64,000 nucleotides of DNA from Lysobacteraceae bacterium NML93-0399. Its GTDB lineage: Bacteria > Pseudomonadota > Gammaproteobacteria > Xanthomonadales > Xanthomonadaceae. Shown here piece by piece: positions 52,819-61,947 of this stretch (its first letter is position 1; the number at the start of each line of letters is the position of its first letter). The stretch covers positions 124,001 to 188,000 of the forward strand of contig NTJI01000005.1 in assembly GCA_002307375.1 (NCBI GenBank), read 5' to 3'. The translations under genes were made by a program, and so were the position numbers. The notes below the pieces were generated by a model that saw only the letters and a program-made list of their open reading frames with translations, did not search any database and had not been told where the DNA came from.

Positions 52819-53594
52819 GCCGCATTGCGATCGACAACAGCCACGCGCCACGCCCATCGGCGATCCGCGCGCATCTGCAGGAGCTGCGCTGCGAGCTGCT
52901 GCGCATGCTGCGCGAGCCGATGTACGTGATTCCGACGCTGCTGTTTCCCGCGCTGTTCTACGCGATGTTCGGCCTGCTGATGGGCGGACGCAGTGGCAGC
53001 GGCGCGGCGCAGTACCTGCTCGCGACATATGGGGTGTTCGGCACGCTCGGCGCGGCGCTGTTCGGCTTCGGCGTCACCGTGGCGAATGATCGCGAGCGCG
53101 GTCTGTTCGCCCTGCGTCGCGCCATGCCGGCGCCGCCGTCGTCGTGGATTACCGCGCGTCTGGCCAAGGCGATGCTGTTCTCGCTGGTGGTGTCGCTGGA
53201 ACTGGCGCTGCTGGCCGGCGTGTTCGGTGGGGTGTCGTTGTCGCCGGGGCAATGGGCGGCGCTGTGGGGCATCAACATGCTCGGCGCGATTCCGTTCGGC
53301 GCGATCGGTCTGCTGATCGGGGTGATCTGCAGTGCCAATGCCGCGCCGGCGGTGGTCAACGTCCTGTTCCTGCCGATGGCGTTCCTGTCGGGCCTGTGGC
53401 TGCCGCTGTCGATGCTGCCCGAGGTCTTCGCGCGCGTCGCGCCGGTGTGGCCGGCCTGGCACCATGCGCAGCTCGCATTGCGCGTGGTGGGGCAGGACGG
53501 TGGCGGCTCGCCGTGGCTGCATGCCGGCGCGCTGGTGACGATCGGTGTGGTGTGCGCAGCGATCGCGCTGCGGCGTCTGGCGCGGGTGGGCTAG
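52815..53594 (+). CDS. ABC-2 type permease
   Basis: A 259-residue inner-membrane protein with six membrane segments and the ABC-2 signature region GLWLPLSMLPEVFARVAPVWPAWH. The start overlaps the ATPase stop (ATGA). Together they make a half-size exporter; the substrate is unknown. The histidine kinase gene follows directly. Confidence 0.9.
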   Translation: MSRIAIDNSHAPRPSAIRAHLQELRCELLRMLREPMYVIPTLLFPALFYAMFGLLMGGRSGSGAAQYLLATYGVFGTLGAALFGFGVTVANDRERGLFALRRAMPAPPSSWITARLAKAMLFSLVVSLELALLAGVFGGVSLSPGQWAALWGINMLGAIPFGAIGLLIGVICSANAAPAVVNVLFLPMAFLSGLWLPLSMLPEVFARVAPVWPAWHHAQLALRVVGQDGGGSPWLHAGALVTIGVVCAAIALRRLARVG

Positions 53595-53648
53595 GGCATG
53601 CGGCGTGCACCGGTTACGCTGCGGCTCGCAGCCGGGGAGATGCCGCGC

Positions 53649-54800
53649 ATGGAATCCACACGCATGATTGCCCGCCTGCGTCCGGCGCCGGACTCGGTGA
53701 TCGGCGAGGCGCAGCGCCAGGGCCGACCGGCCTGGGGCGAGTGGATGCACCTGCTGTGGTCGATCTGGGTGTTCGTCGTACCGATGTTCAGCCCGCGCGG
53801 CTACGACCTGCTGTGGCTGGTGCTCACGGCGCTGTCGTATCCGCTGTTCGTCGCGCTGTTCGCCGGCGCGCTGCTGTTGCCCGAGCGTCGCGCGCCATGG
53901 TGCGCGGCCGGGATGCTGGTGCTGTGTTTCGCGTTGCTGCCCTGGTACATCTCGGGCCTGAGCTATTTCGTGTTCGGCTGCGTGTTTCTCGGTGCGCTGT
54001 CGCGCGCATCGGTGTGGCGCTACGTGTTGGCGCTGGTCGTGTGCAATGCGTTGCTGCTGGTGTGGGCGCGGTCGCTGGGCTATCCCTGGGCGGCGCTGGC
54101 GTGGCTGCCGGTGACGACGGTGATGATCGGCCTGCTGGTGCATGTCGAGCGGCTCAAGCATCGGCAGGACGCCGCCTTGCGTCTGTCGCACGACGAGGTG
54201 CGCAGGCTGGCCGCGGTGGGCGAACGCGAGCGCATTGGCCGCGACCTGCACGATCTGCTCGGCCACACGATGTCGATGGTGGCGCTGAAGGCCGATCTCG
54301 CCGCGCGGCTGGTCGAATCCGACCCGACCCGCGCGCAGCGCGAGATCGGTGAAGTCGGCGGCATCGCCCGCGATGCGCTGGCGCAGGTGCGGCAGGCGGT
54401 CAGCGGCATCCGCGCCGCGCAGCTGGCGGCCGAGCTCGCCTCGGCCAAGCTGTTGCTCGAAACCGATGGCATCGCCTTCGACTACCGCCTCGACGACGCC
54501 GTGGCCGCAGCCGGCCTGAGTGCCGACATGGAAACCGCGCTGGCGATGACGCTGCGCGAGGCGGTGACCAACGTGCAGCGACATGCGCGGGCCTGCCAGG
54601 TGCGGGCGACGTTTTCGCGCGAGGGGGATGCGTTGCGCCTGCTGGTCCACGACGACGGGCGTGGCGGCGCGCTCGTTCCCGGCAACGGCCTGACCGGCAT
54701 GCGTGAACGCATCGAAGCGCTGGGCGGCGTGTTGCGCGTGGACGGCGACGGCGACGGCACGCGCGTGGATGCGCGCATTCCCGTGCCGGCCACGACGTAG
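53649..54800 (+). CDS. Sensor histidine kinase, DesK type
   Basis: A 383-residue kinase with five or six N-terminal membrane segments (about 35-160) and no extracellular sensor domain, then a HisKA_3 domain with phospho-acceptor H201 (RERIGRDLHDLLGHTMS) and an HATPase domain (LREAVTNVQRHA; DDGRG; GNGLTGMRERIEALGG). DesK-like sensors read membrane state. The start at 53649 has GGGGAG 9 bases upstream; GTG/ATG candidates at 53598 and 53640 are less likely. Confidence 0.88.
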   Translation: MESTRMIARLRPAPDSVIGEAQRQGRPAWGEWMHLLWSIWVFVVPMFSPRGYDLLWLVLTALSYPLFVALFAGALLLPERRAPWCAAGMLVLCFALLPWYISGLSYFVFGCVFLGALSRASVWRYVLALVVCNALLLVWARSLGYPWAALAWLPVTTVMIGLLVHVERLKHRQDAALRLSHDEVRRLAAVGERERIGRDLHDLLGHTMSMVALKADLAARLVESDPTRAQREIGEVGGIARDALAQVRQAVSGIRAAQLAAELASAKLLLETDGIAFDYRLDDAVAAAGLSADMETALAMTLREAVTNVQRHARACQVRATFSREGDALRLLVHDDGRGGALVPGNGLTGMRERIEALGGVLRVDGDGDGTRVDARIPVPATT

Positions 54801-54841
54801 GATGAGCGCGTTCTCCGGCCGCCCCGTCTGACGTCCACGCC

Positions 54842-55471
54842 ATGCCGCGCATGCCCACCGCCGACGACCCGCTGCGCATCCTCATCGCCGAGGACCAGGC
54901 CATGCTGCGCGGGGCGCTGACCGCGCTGCTCGATCTCGAAGCTGATCTGTCGGTGGTGGGCAGTGTCGGCGACGGTGAATCGGCGTGGCGCGAGCTGCAG
55001 CGGCTCGAGCCCGATCTGCTGGTCACCGACATCGAAATGCCGGGCCTGACCGGTCTGGAACTCGCGCAACGCATCCAGCGGCACCAATTGCCGGTCCGCG
55101 TGGTCATCGTCACCACCTTCGCCCGCGCGGGCTTTCTGCGCCGGGCGCTGGATGCAGGCGTCGGCGGTTATCTGCTCAAGGACGCGCCCGTCGAAGAACT
55201 CGCCCGCGCATTGCGGCGCGTGCACGACGGCGGCCGTGCGATCGACCCGCAACTGGCGCTCGAAGCCTGGAGCGAGCCCGATCCACTGACCGAACGCGAG
55301 CGCCAGGCATTACGGCTGGCGGGCGAGGGCATGGGCGCCGGCGACATCGCCTCGAAGCTCGGCCTGTCGCACGGCACGGTGCGTAACTATCTGTCCGAGG
55401 CGATCGGCAAGCTCGGTGTCGGCAACCGCATCGAGGCTTACCGGCTGGCGCGGCAGAAGGGCTGGCTCTAG
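54842..55471 (+). CDS. Response regulator, NarL/DesR type
   Basis: A 209-residue regulator with a receiver domain (about 12-125; acidic ED pair in LIAEDQAM, phospho-acceptor D63 in VTDIEMPG, Lys in LLKDAP) and a LuxR-type helix-turn-helix (LTERERQALRLAGEGMGAGDIASKLGLSHGTVRNYLSEAIGKLG-like). It is the partner of the preceding kinase, 41 bases downstream, and probably controls the ABC-2 genes. Confidence 0.92.
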   Translation: MPRMPTADDPLRILIAEDQAMLRGALTALLDLEADLSVVGSVGDGESAWRELQRLEPDLLVTDIEMPGLTGLELAQRIQRHQLPVRVVIVTTFARAGFLRRALDAGVGGYLLKDAPVEELARALRRVHDGGRAIDPQLALEAWSEPDPLTERERQALRLAGEGMGAGDIASKLGLSHGTVRNYLSEAIGKLGVGNRIEAYRLARQKGWL

Positions 55472-55510
55472 CGCGCGCCCCAAAACAGTGCCCGCGGGCA
55501 GCGGACGAAA

Positions 55511-55545
55511 ACTGTTCTCAAATAGTAATGGCTATCAGTTACAAT
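55511..55545 (+). promoter_or_regulatory. AT-rich promoter region of the TonB receptor
   Basis: A conspicuous AT-rich island in GC-rich sequence (aaatagtaatggctatcag) ending in a TACAAT -10-like hexamer at 55540-55545. It loosely resembles a Fur box but matches the 19-base consensus at only about half of the positions, so iron control is plausible rather than shown. Another 190 bases of leader separate it from the receptor start. Confidence 0.4.
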
Positions 55546-55736
55546 CGCCGGCGCCGTCCGCACGCTGTGCGGATGCCCGTGTCCTGAACCGCCGCGTCGG
55601 CCAGCCCACGCCCCCGTGACATCTCGGATGAGGTGCCGCGGCGAGAGCGCCAGCCCAGTGCCGAACCGATGGCCTCACCTGTCCTGCAGGAACTGCGTCT
55701 GCAGTTCCGTCACGCAGACTCGCGCCCGGAGCCCCG

Positions 55737-57917
55737 ATGAGCCGCCGTACCGTTGCCCCCGACTTCCGTCTTCCCCGCCGCCGCCTGACCCGGGCGCTGC
55801 TGGCAGCCTGCTGCGCGCTCGGCGCAGGCGCGGCCGCGGCGCAGCCGGCCGATGCCGATGAAGCCACCACGCTCGACCGCATGGTGGTCAAGGGCGAGCG
55901 CGCCGAGGGCTACAGCGTCCGCCGCACCAGCGCCGGCACGCGTTTCACGCTTGCGCCGCGCGAGATTCCGCAGTCGGTCAGCATCATCAGCCACGAGCGC
56001 ATCCAGGATCAGAACCTCGACGACATCCTCGACGTGCTGGCCAACACCACCGGCGTCAGCAGCACCCAGTCCGACACCGAGCGCACGGAGTTCTATGCGC
56101 GTGGTTTCTACATCGACAGCTACCAGTTCGACGGCCTGCCGACGCAGATGGTGCAGAACTGGAGCTACGGCGATTCGGGTCTCGATCTGGCGCTCTACGA
56201 CCGCGTCGAGATCGTCCGCGGCGCGACCGGTCTGCTGAGCGGCGCGGGCAATCCCTCCGCCTCGGTCAACCTGGTCCGCAAGCACGCCGACAGCGCCGAA
56301 TTCACCGGCAGCGTCTCGCTCAATGTGGGCGAATGGGGACGCAACCGGACGACCGTCGACGTGACCACGCCGCTCAATGCGAGCGGGTCGGTCCGCGCGC
56401 GCGCGATCGGCAGCTACCTGGAAACCGATGCGCAGATCGAGCGCTACAACCAGCGCAAGACACTCGGTTACGTGGTCGTCGATGCCGACCTCACGCCCGA
56501 TACCCAGCTCAGCGTGGGCTACGACTACCAGCAAAAACGCGCCAACGGTGCCACGTGGGGTGGGTTTCCGATGGTGTTCTCCGACGGCACGCCGACCGGC
56601 TACCCGGTGAGCTTCAATCCCGCACCCGACTGGACCTACTGGGACACCACCAGCAAGCGCGCGTTCGCGACTCTGCAGCATGCGTTTGCCAACGGCTGGA
56701 ACATCCGCATCGGTGCGACGCACGACCGCAGCCGCGCCGACGACAAGCTCTTCTACCCGGCCTACAACGACTGGAGCACCGGCGAGTCGTTCTTCGACCC
56801 GGTGACCGGCGCAGGTGTTTCGCCCTCGGCCGGCTTCTACAACACGCAGCGGAACGTCGACGGCGCGGACGGCTACGTTGAAGGGCCGTTCCGGCTGTTC
56901 GGCCGCGAGCACCAGTTGATGGCCGGCGCGAGCTACAACAAGCGCAGCTATGCGAACTACGGCGATTACCAGGTCGGTGGCGCCGGCCTGCCGTGGGATC
57001 CCTTCGACAGCTATCTGGGTTGGACGGGCGACATTTCCCAGCCCGAGTGGGCTGCCGTCCTGCCGCTGCAGAGCGAAGGCACGATCACCCAGAAGGCAGG
57101 CTACGCGGCCACGCGCCTGTCGCTGGCCGACCCGCTGAAGCTCATCCTCGGCGCGCGCTACACCGAGTGGGAAAGTGTCGGCGAGCTGGCCGACCGCAGC
57201 CACGAAGCCGTCACGCCCTACGCCGGCCTGGTGTTCGACATCGATGACACCTGGTCGACCTACGCCAGCTACACCGAGATCTTCCAGCCTCAGGTCGCGC
57301 GTGACATCAACGACCGTTATCTGGATCCCGTCGACGGCAAGAGCTACGAGATCGGCGTCAAGGGCGCCTGGTTCGACGACCGCCTCAACGCTTCGCTGGC
57401 GGTGTTCCGCATCGAGCAGGACAACGTCGCCCAGATCACGGCCGAGCCGATTCCCACGCGTCCGGGCGAGTTCGCCTACCGGGCCGCGCGTGGCACCGTC
57501 AGCCGCGGTTTCGAGTTCGAACTCAACGGCGAACTGGCGCCGGGCTGGAACGCCACCTTCGGCGCGTCACGTTACGTGGCCCAGGACGCGGACGGTGCCG
57601 ACATCAACACGCTACTGCCGCAGTCCACGATCAAGGCCTTCACCAGCTTCACCCCGCGCAGCGCCACCCAGCTGACCGTCGGCGGCGGCGTGAACTGGCA
57701 GAACGGCATCCACTATCCGGTGCCGGCCTACGGGCGGTTCGAGCAGTGGAGCTACGCACTGGTCAATGCATTCGTGCGCTATCGCCTGTCGCCGCAGTTC
57801 ACCGCCCAGCTCAACGTCAACAACCTGCTCGACAAGGTCTACCTGTCGCAGCTCAACGGCTACGGCGCGTACGGCGACAAGCGCAACGGCCAACTGACCT
57901 TCACCTACAGCTTCTGA
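55737..57917 (+). CDS. TonB-dependent siderophore receptor
   Basis: A 726-residue outer-membrane transporter of the FhuE/FpvA type. A signal peptide (cleavage after AAAAQ or nearby), a plug domain (about 65-175; PQSVSIISHERIQDQNLDDILDVL, RGATGLLSGAGNPSASVNLVRK) and a 22-strand barrel ending LTFTYSF with the terminal Phe. A GGAG ribosome site precedes the ATG. No extracytoplasmic signalling domain is evident. It should import ferric hydroxamate or similar chelates, and is followed by a YncE-like gene. Confidence 0.92.
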   Translation: MSRRTVAPDFRLPRRRLTRALLAACCALGAGAAAAQPADADEATTLDRMVVKGERAEGYSVRRTSAGTRFTLAPREIPQSVSIISHERIQDQNLDDILDVLANTTGVSSTQSDTERTEFYARGFYIDSYQFDGLPTQMVQNWSYGDSGLDLALYDRVEIVRGATGLLSGAGNPSASVNLVRKHADSAEFTGSVSLNVGEWGRNRTTVDVTTPLNASGSVRARAIGSYLETDAQIERYNQRKTLGYVVVDADLTPDTQLSVGYDYQQKRANGATWGGFPMVFSDGTPTGYPVSFNPAPDWTYWDTTSKRAFATLQHAFANGWNIRIGATHDRSRADDKLFYPAYNDWSTGESFFDPVTGAGVSPSAGFYNTQRNVDGADGYVEGPFRLFGREHQLMAGASYNKRSYANYGDYQVGGAGLPWDPFDSYLGWTGDISQPEWAAVLPLQSEGTITQKAGYAATRLSLADPLKLILGARYTEWESVGELADRSHEAVTPYAGLVFDIDDTWSTYASYTEIFQPQVARDINDRYLDPVDGKSYEIGVKGAWFDDRLNASLAVFRIEQDNVAQITAEPIPTRPGEFAYRAARGTVSRGFEFELNGELAPGWNATFGASRYVAQDADGADINTLLPQSTIKAFTSFTPRSATQLTVGGGVNWQNGIHYPVPAYGRFEQWSYALVNAFVRYRLSPQFTAQLNVNNLLDKVYLSQLNGYGAYGDKRNGQLTFTYSF

Positions 57918-57964
57918 GCCGGACCGGCGCTCGACGGCGCCGGCCGCTGATCCGAGGACTTCTC

Positions 57965-59122
57965 ATGCATCCCACATTATTGCGCAGCGCCGGCCAGCCG
58001 GCGACGACACGCGCGCGTTCTCACCGGGCCGGTGTGCTGTCGGGCCTGCTGGCATTGGGCCTGGCCACGGCTGCCGCGGCGGCCGAACCTGCCGACGCAC
58101 CGGCATTTGCATTCCCGCTGCCGGCCGAACCGGCCAGCGGCGCGGTCGTCGACGACGGCGTGCTGTATCGCGAGCTCACCCGCGGCATCTACGAGGTCGT
58201 CAGCAATCCGCACGACGGCGCGCTCTACGTCGCCTCGGCGCTGTCGATGCCCAACGTCACCGGTGGCGTCATCTATCGGCTCGACCCGGAGACCCTGCAG
58301 CCGATCGGCGCGATGCACACCGATCTGCGCAACCTCGGCATGACGCTCTCGCCCGACGGCAAGCGTCTGTTCGTCACCAACAGTCTGGATCACGCGTTGA
58401 CCGCGATCGATCTCGAATCGAGCAAGGTCGTCACGCGCCTGCACTTCACCGAGGACAAGGACGAGAAGGGTCACCGCTACGGGCCGCGGCAGGTCATCTA
58501 CGATGCGCAGCGCGACGTGCTCTACGTCGGTGCGGTGGGTGACCCGGCGGTGATCTGGGTTGTGGATGCGCACACGCTGGAGCTGCGCGACACCATCCGC
58601 AACGCGGGCAGGTGGGTGACCGGCCTGCTGCTGCATCCGGGCAATGGCGATCTGTATGCCGCCAACGGCAGTGGCGAGATCCTGCGCATCGATCCCGACA
58701 GCCGCAGCATCCGGCAGCGATTCAAGCCGGCCGGCGACACGCCGGCGATCCTGCTCAACATGGCGCTCGATGCCGGCAGCAACCGGCTCTACGTGACCGA
58801 TCACTCGGGTCTCAAGACCACGCTGATCGTCGATGCCGACGACGGCCGCAAGCTGGGCGAGGTGGCCGGTGGCGATTCGATGGGCATCCTGTTCAATGCC
58901 GCGCGCCGGGAGCTCTACATCACCCATCGCGAACAGGGCCGGGTGAGCGTCGTCGATGCCGACACGCTGGCCGAGAAGCGCAGCGTGCGTGCGGGCCCCA
59001 ACCCCAACAGCCTGGCGCTGTCGGCCGATGGCAAGGCGCTCTACGTGACGGTCAAGACGCCGTTCACCTCGTCCTACACCGCGAGCGGTGTGGAGAGCAT
59101 CCTGCGCATTCCGCTGGACTGA
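57965..59122 (+). CDS. YncE-like beta-propeller protein
   Basis: A 385-residue periplasmic protein with a signal peptide (cleavage after AAAAA) and a seven-bladed YVTN-type propeller: repeated motifs such as LSPDGKRLFVTNSLDHALTAIDL, LYAANGSGEILRID, LYITHREQGRVSVVDADTL. A GAGGA ribosome site lies 6 bases upstream of the ATG. In E. coli the iron-regulated yncE lies beside the TonB receptor gene yncD; the same pairing here, 47 bases apart, supports a common operon. Confidence 0.87.
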   Translation: MHPTLLRSAGQPATTRARSHRAGVLSGLLALGLATAAAAAEPADAPAFAFPLPAEPASGAVVDDGVLYRELTRGIYEVVSNPHDGALYVASALSMPNVTGGVIYRLDPETLQPIGAMHTDLRNLGMTLSPDGKRLFVTNSLDHALTAIDLESSKVVTRLHFTEDKDEKGHRYGPRQVIYDAQRDVLYVGAVGDPAVIWVVDAHTLELRDTIRNAGRWVTGLLLHPGNGDLYAANGSGEILRIDPDSRSIRQRFKPAGDTPAILLNMALDAGSNRLYVTDHSGLKTTLIVDADDGRKLGEVAGGDSMGILFNAARRELYITHREQGRVSVVDADTLAEKRSVRAGPNPNSLALSADGKALYVTVKTPFTSSYTASGVESILRIPLD

Positions 59123-59148
59123 GCGCCGCAGCCTCCAGGCATGTCGCG

Positions 59149-59172
59149 ACCGGCCCGCCTCAGCGGGCCGGT
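59149..59172. terminator. Hairpin between convergent genes
   Basis: The perfect 10-bp stem accggcccgc/gcgggccggt with a 4-base loop overlaps the stop of the minus-strand gene. No T-run is present, so it is a likely shared 3'-end structure rather than a proven terminator. Confidence 0.5.
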
Positions 59173-60533
59173 GCGTGCAGGGCCAGGCGCGAATCGCGCT
59201 CGATGGCCGCATAGATCTCGAACGGGTCGTGCACGCGCGCGCCCAGCGCGTCCTCGAACGCGGCCTGATGCGCCTGCGCGGCATACGCGCGCTGTTCGTC
59301 GCCGCCGAGATTGGACTGGAAGATGCCGGCGGCGCTGACGGGCAGGAAATCCTCGTAGACCACCGGATCGGCGGTGACCAGGCCCGCCGCAATCGCCTCG
59401 TCGACCGTGGTGGCTGCGACTGCCGCCGGATCGGCGCGGCCGGCCTCGGTCAACGCGTAGCGGTAGTAGCCCAGCCCTTCGCGGCGCAGGGTGTCGTCGT
59501 CGTCCGGGAAGTCGGCGAAGGCGGCGGTCAGGCGCGCGCCGTAATCGTCGCCGGTACTGCCGGCGCCGCCGGCGTCGCGTGCGCGCGCCAGCAGTTCGTC
59601 GTACAGCGCACGACCCTTGGGGGTCAGCGCCAGGCCGCGCTGCTCGATCTCGCCGAAGCGCGCGGTGTGGGTGCCGGTGTCGCGGCTGTCACCGGCGGGA
59701 AAGCGCACCGGCTCCTGCAGCGCCTTGAAGCTGGTCTGGCGCAGCAGGATCGGGCAGCGGCGGCGCGGCGGGCCTTCGATGACCGCCTTCGCATCGATGC
59801 CGCGCGCCTGCATCGCGTGCTGCGCGGCGTCGATGTCGAGCGTGCGCGGCGTGAGGTGGTTGATGTGCGGGCCGCGAAAGCAGACCACGTCGGCGATCAG
59901 CCGATGCGCCGACAGCAGCGCCTGGTAGGCCGCATGCGACACCGTCGCCTCGCTGTGCCAGCGGAAGGTTTCCAGCGCTTCGGTGACGAAGGTGCCGGCA
60001 TCCTCGGCGCTCAGGCCGCCGGCCTGTTCGAAGCGCTCGGTCAGTTCGAGCGCGCGCGGGGTGAAGATCTCGCGCGCGTCGAGAATGCGCGCGGCCTCTT
60101 CGCGCAGCGCCGCATCCTCGATCAGTTCCAGGCGCAACAGCGAGGTGAAGACGCGGAACGGATTGCGCGCCAGCGCCGCCGCATCGACCGGGCGGAATGC
60201 GGTGGCGTGCACCGGCACGCCGGCGACGGCGAGGTCGTAATAGCCGACCGGCACCATGCCCATGACCGCGAACATGCGTCGCAGCGTGGCCAGTTCGCGC
60301 GGCGTACCCACACGGATCGCACCATGACGCTCCTCGTCGAGACGGTCGAGCGCATCGCTGCGCTGCAGGCGACCGGCGAGCGCGGGATCGCCTGCGAGCG
60401 TCGCAGCATTCACCTCGGCCACCAGTTCCATCAGCGTGCCGTACAGCGGCACCTCGTCGCGGTACATGCGGGACATCGCCTGCGCGAACAGGCTGCGGAT
60501 CTCGTCGGGGGATACGTGCGTCGAAGCGTTCAT
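59160..60533 (-). CDS. hglS: 2-oxoadipate dioxygenase/decarboxylase (YdcJ/HglS, DUF1338)
   Basis: A 457-residue metalloenzyme of the DUF1338/YdcJ family with a VOC-like fold. Characterised members (HglS) convert 2-oxoadipate to 2-hydroxyglutarate in D-lysine catabolism. Recognised by GYYDLAVAGVPVHATAFRP, the metal-ligand region (ETFRWHSEATVSHAAYQ, FRGPHINHLTPRTLDID) and the C-terminal YEDFLPVSAAGIFQSNLG. No other lysine catabolic gene is nearby. The start at 60533 gives MNASTHVSPDEIRSLFAQ. Confidence 0.9.
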   Translation of the reverse strand: MNASTHVSPDEIRSLFAQAMSRMYRDEVPLYGTLMELVAEVNAATLAGDPALAGRLQRSDALDRLDEERHGAIRVGTPRELATLRRMFAVMGMVPVGYYDLAVAGVPVHATAFRPVDAAALARNPFRVFTSLLRLELIEDAALREEAARILDAREIFTPRALELTERFEQAGGLSAEDAGTFVTEALETFRWHSEATVSHAAYQALLSAHRLIADVVCFRGPHINHLTPRTLDIDAAQHAMQARGIDAKAVIEGPPRRRCPILLRQTSFKALQEPVRFPAGDSRDTGTHTARFGEIEQRGLALTPKGRALYDELLARARDAGGAGSTGDDYGARLTAAFADFPDDDDTLRREGLGYYRYALTEAGRADPAAVAATTVDEAIAAGLVTADPVVYEDFLPVSAAGIFQSNLGGDEQRAYAAQAHQAAFEDALGARVHDPFEIYAAIERDSRLALHAPAR

Positions 60534-60693
60534 CGAGGATCGTCGGCTGCCGGAAACTCCGGCGAAGCGCCCATTTTCGCCCGCCCGACGCTCGCACGGA
60601 AACCGCAGGCGTTCCGCGCCGTGCCTGCGCTTCAGCCGTCGGTGCGACTGCTAGGCTGGTGTGGACGTCTTCGACACGACCCGGGGAATTCCG

Positions 60694-61119
60694 ATGCACA
60701 GCCGTATGCCGCTCGGCGGCCGCGTGGTCGCACTGACCGCGCTGCTCTGGAACCTGTTCGGCCTGCTGGTCTTCGTGCTGCAGGTGTCGATGACGCCCGA
60801 GCAGCGCGCCGCACTGCCGCCCGACCAGCAGCAGATCAATGCCGCGATGCCGGTGTGGATCCACGGCGTGTTCGGCATCGCCACGATCGCCGGCACGGCC
60901 GGTTCGATCGCCTTGCTGCTGGCGCGTCGCTGGGCGGCGCCGATGCTGCTGGTCTCGCTCGTCGCCATCGTTCTTCAGATGACGGCGGCATATCTGCTGA
61001 CGCCGGTCTGGTCGCTGACCGGCCTGCGCGGACTGCTGTTGCCGGTGCTGCTGATCCTGGTCGTCGCGTCGATCTGGCTGTTCGCGCGTGGCGCGCAACG
61101 ACGCGGGTGGCTGCGCTGA
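60694..61119 (+). CDS. Small four-pass membrane protein
   Basis: A 141-residue hydrophobic protein with four membrane segments (about 9-31, 52-75, 79-98 and 107-127) and a hydrophilic loop (TPEQRAALPPDQQQINAAMP) after the first. I recall similar proteins in Xanthomonadaceae annotated loosely as sugar transporters, without evidence. The start at 60694 is preferred to 60661. Confidence 0.65.
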   Translation: MHSRMPLGGRVVALTALLWNLFGLLVFVLQVSMTPEQRAALPPDQQQINAAMPVWIHGVFGIATIAGTAGSIALLLARRWAAPMLLVSLVAIVLQMTAAYLLTPVWSLTGLRGLLLPVLLILVVASIWLFARGAQRRGWLR

Positions 61120-61141
61120 GACGGCGCTGCGTCTGCGGGCT

Positions 61142-61813
61142 CTAGCTGCGCTGCGCCAGCAGCCGGTCGACCAGTCCGTCCACCGCGTGCCCGGCGCGTG
61201 CGACCGAGTCGGCCAGCAGGTCGCCACCGTCCTCCTGGTATTCCACGGCCACGGTGTGCATGTCGGCGATGCCGATGTACTCCAGCGCCACGCGCAGCTG
61301 CGCCTCGAGATGGTTCAGGTGCGCCGATGCGCCGCCGGGATCCTGGTCATGTCCGCCGCGCGCGGCCAGCACCACGGCGGTGCGGGGCCGGTCGGCGCAA
61401 CGACGTCTAGCCGCCGGGCCTGGTCGGATCGATCGACACCGTACGCTCCGCGCGCACGACGTTGTCCACCCAGACCTTGAGCGTCGACGGCATGCCGAAG
61501 TTGTAGAGCGCGGTGCCGATGACGAGCACGTCGGCGGCGAAGAGTTCGTCGATGAGCTGGTCGCTTTCGGCCAGGCGCGCGCGCATGGCATTGGTGAACT
61601 CGTCGGGCGCAGCGAACGCGGCTTCGACCCAGGCGTGGTCGACGTGCGCGGGTGGTGCACGTCCCACATCGCGCCGCGGGACCCGGGTACCGGCCGCGGC
61701 CGCAGCCACCGGCGCACGAAGCGGTCGCTGAGCGCGCGCGAATGCGAGCCGCGATGGTCATCGCCGGCCAGGCCGGAACGGGCGCTGGCGTCGATGTGCT
61801 GAAGCGTGTGCAT
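61142..61813 (-). pseudogene. azoR: FMN-dependent azoreductase, two frameshifts
   Basis: The protein is recognisable but split across frames. The N-terminus MHTLQHIDASARSGLAG...RALSDRFVRRWL is in the frame ending at 61142. The middle (VPRRDVGRAPPAHVDHAWVEAAF ... LVIGTALYNFGMPSTLKVWVDNVV) is in another frame, open at 61407-61709 and ending at a TAG near 61407. The C-terminus (RTAVVLAARGGHDQ ... LLAQRS) returns to the first. The switches lie near 61697-61715 and 61400-61412. Either two compensating indels inactivated the gene or the assembly has errors; residues on both sides are otherwise well conserved. Confidence 0.82.
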
Positions 61814-61947
61814 GGCGATCCTGGCAGGGGCTGGCCGCAGCCCGATGCCATCGACGATCGCCACGCCACCATCAAGGTGCGTGACACGCCAGGGGCTTCG
61901 AGATCAGGTACGGCGCGCATGCTGCAGACGCACGCCCCGTCCTCGGC

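Noticed and set aside
55511..55545. A definite Fur box upstream of the siderophore receptor
   Set aside because: Only about half of the 19 consensus positions match; kept as an AT-rich promoter candidate.
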